Source of the DNA: Bacillota bacterium
GTDB lineage: Bacteria > Bacillota > Bacilli > Alicyclobacillales > Alicyclobacillaceae
Direction of reading: 5' to 3'
Assembly (NCBI GenBank): GCA_021816665.1
Contig: JAKAXI010000005.1
Coordinates: forward strand, 1 to 17,342
DNA length: 17,342 bases
This document shows, one piece after another, positions 17,081 through 17,342 of this stretch; the first letter of the stretch is position 1, and the number at the start of each line of letters is the position of its first letter. The translations under genes were made by a program, and so were the position numbers. The notes beneath the pieces were generated by a model. That model was not told the DNA's origin and ran no database searches. It saw only the letters and a program-made list of their open reading frames with translations.

Positions 17081-17342
17081 TCGTACCTTCTTCTTCTGGA
17101 TGACGCGGTTTTTGCGGACCAAGTACGACAACGTGCAAATCCGCTACATCGCGCACCATACGGAAGCCAAGGAGGTGAGCGAGGAGCACTTCTTTACACG
17201 TGGGGAGAGCGGGGGCACCATCTGCTCGTCGGCGTACGACTTCGCGCTACAGATGGTGGAGCGAGAGTACCCGACAGACCGTTACAACCTGTATCCGATT
17301 CACTTCTCAGACGGCGATAACCTTACTTCTGACAACGAGAAG
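17054..17342 (+). CDS. yhbH: YhbH (DUF444) 3' part, continuing beyond the window
   Basis: Starting one base into the frame, the sequence reads [20 protein letters not shown], then [27 protein letters not shown] and [14 protein letters not shown]. This is the von Willebrand-A-like half of YhbH, with the rest of its metal-binding loops (the SGGT threonine and the SDGDN aspartate). It has no start codon context or ribosome binding site of its own and is only meaningful once joined to 12584-13239. The joined frame reaches residue 315 at the window edge. B. subtilis YhbH is about 392 residues, so some 75 residues lie outside. Confidence 0.95.

Overview
The window comes from the chromosome of an endospore-forming Firmicute. 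The moderately high GC content, strong AGGAGG-type ribosome binding sites, a pdhABCD cluster, and the sporulation pair prkA-yhbH all fit this. The gene style resembles Alicyclobacillaceae, but that placement is an impression and was not searched.

Layout. Positions 1-890 (minus strand) hold an IclR-type regulator followed by the first codons of an isocitrate/isopropylmalate-dehydrogenase-type enzyme that runs off the edge. Positions 1151-3448 (plus) hold an Amidase_6-type protein, the tRNA methyltransferase TrmL and a HAD phosphatase that seems to start at CTG. A small membrane-anchored protein (minus, 3442-4011) converges on the HAD gene. Positions 4380-9309 (minus) hold the complete pyruvate dehydrogenase operon pdhA-pdhB-pdhC-pdhD, with a good promoter at 9393-9421 and a terminator at about 4273-4315. 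An esterase (9555-10313) is transcribed divergently. The mother-cell sporulation gene prkA (10575-12473) and yhbH then follow.

The main discovery is that yhbH is split. Its 5' part (12584-13239) stops inside the codon for the last serine of the DTSGS metal-binding motif of its von Willebrand-A-like domain. The rest of the gene resumes in the correct frame at 17054 and runs off the window. The 3,814 bp between (13240-17053) are an intervening element. It holds a DUF896 protein, an EamA-type transporter, a decayed region, a 71-codon ORF, and a large serine recombinase whose start overlaps the end of that ORF. Joining the flanks at a shared TC dinucleotide restores DTSGSMG in frame. The rejoined element ends form a nearly symmetric attP centred exactly on the same TC, with AATAAAG inverted repeats 19 bp away on each side. 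This is the architecture of sigK-skin, spsM-SPbeta and similar elements that are cut out of the mother-cell chromosome during sporulation. I infer that this element makes YhbH production depend on developmental DNA excision.

PrkA and YhbH belong to one conserved stress/sporulation module (with SpoVR, not in this window). Splitting yhbH would therefore allow PrkA to be made without full-length YhbH until recombination has occurred. The coupled 71-codon ORF is a candidate accessory or directionality factor for the recombinase.
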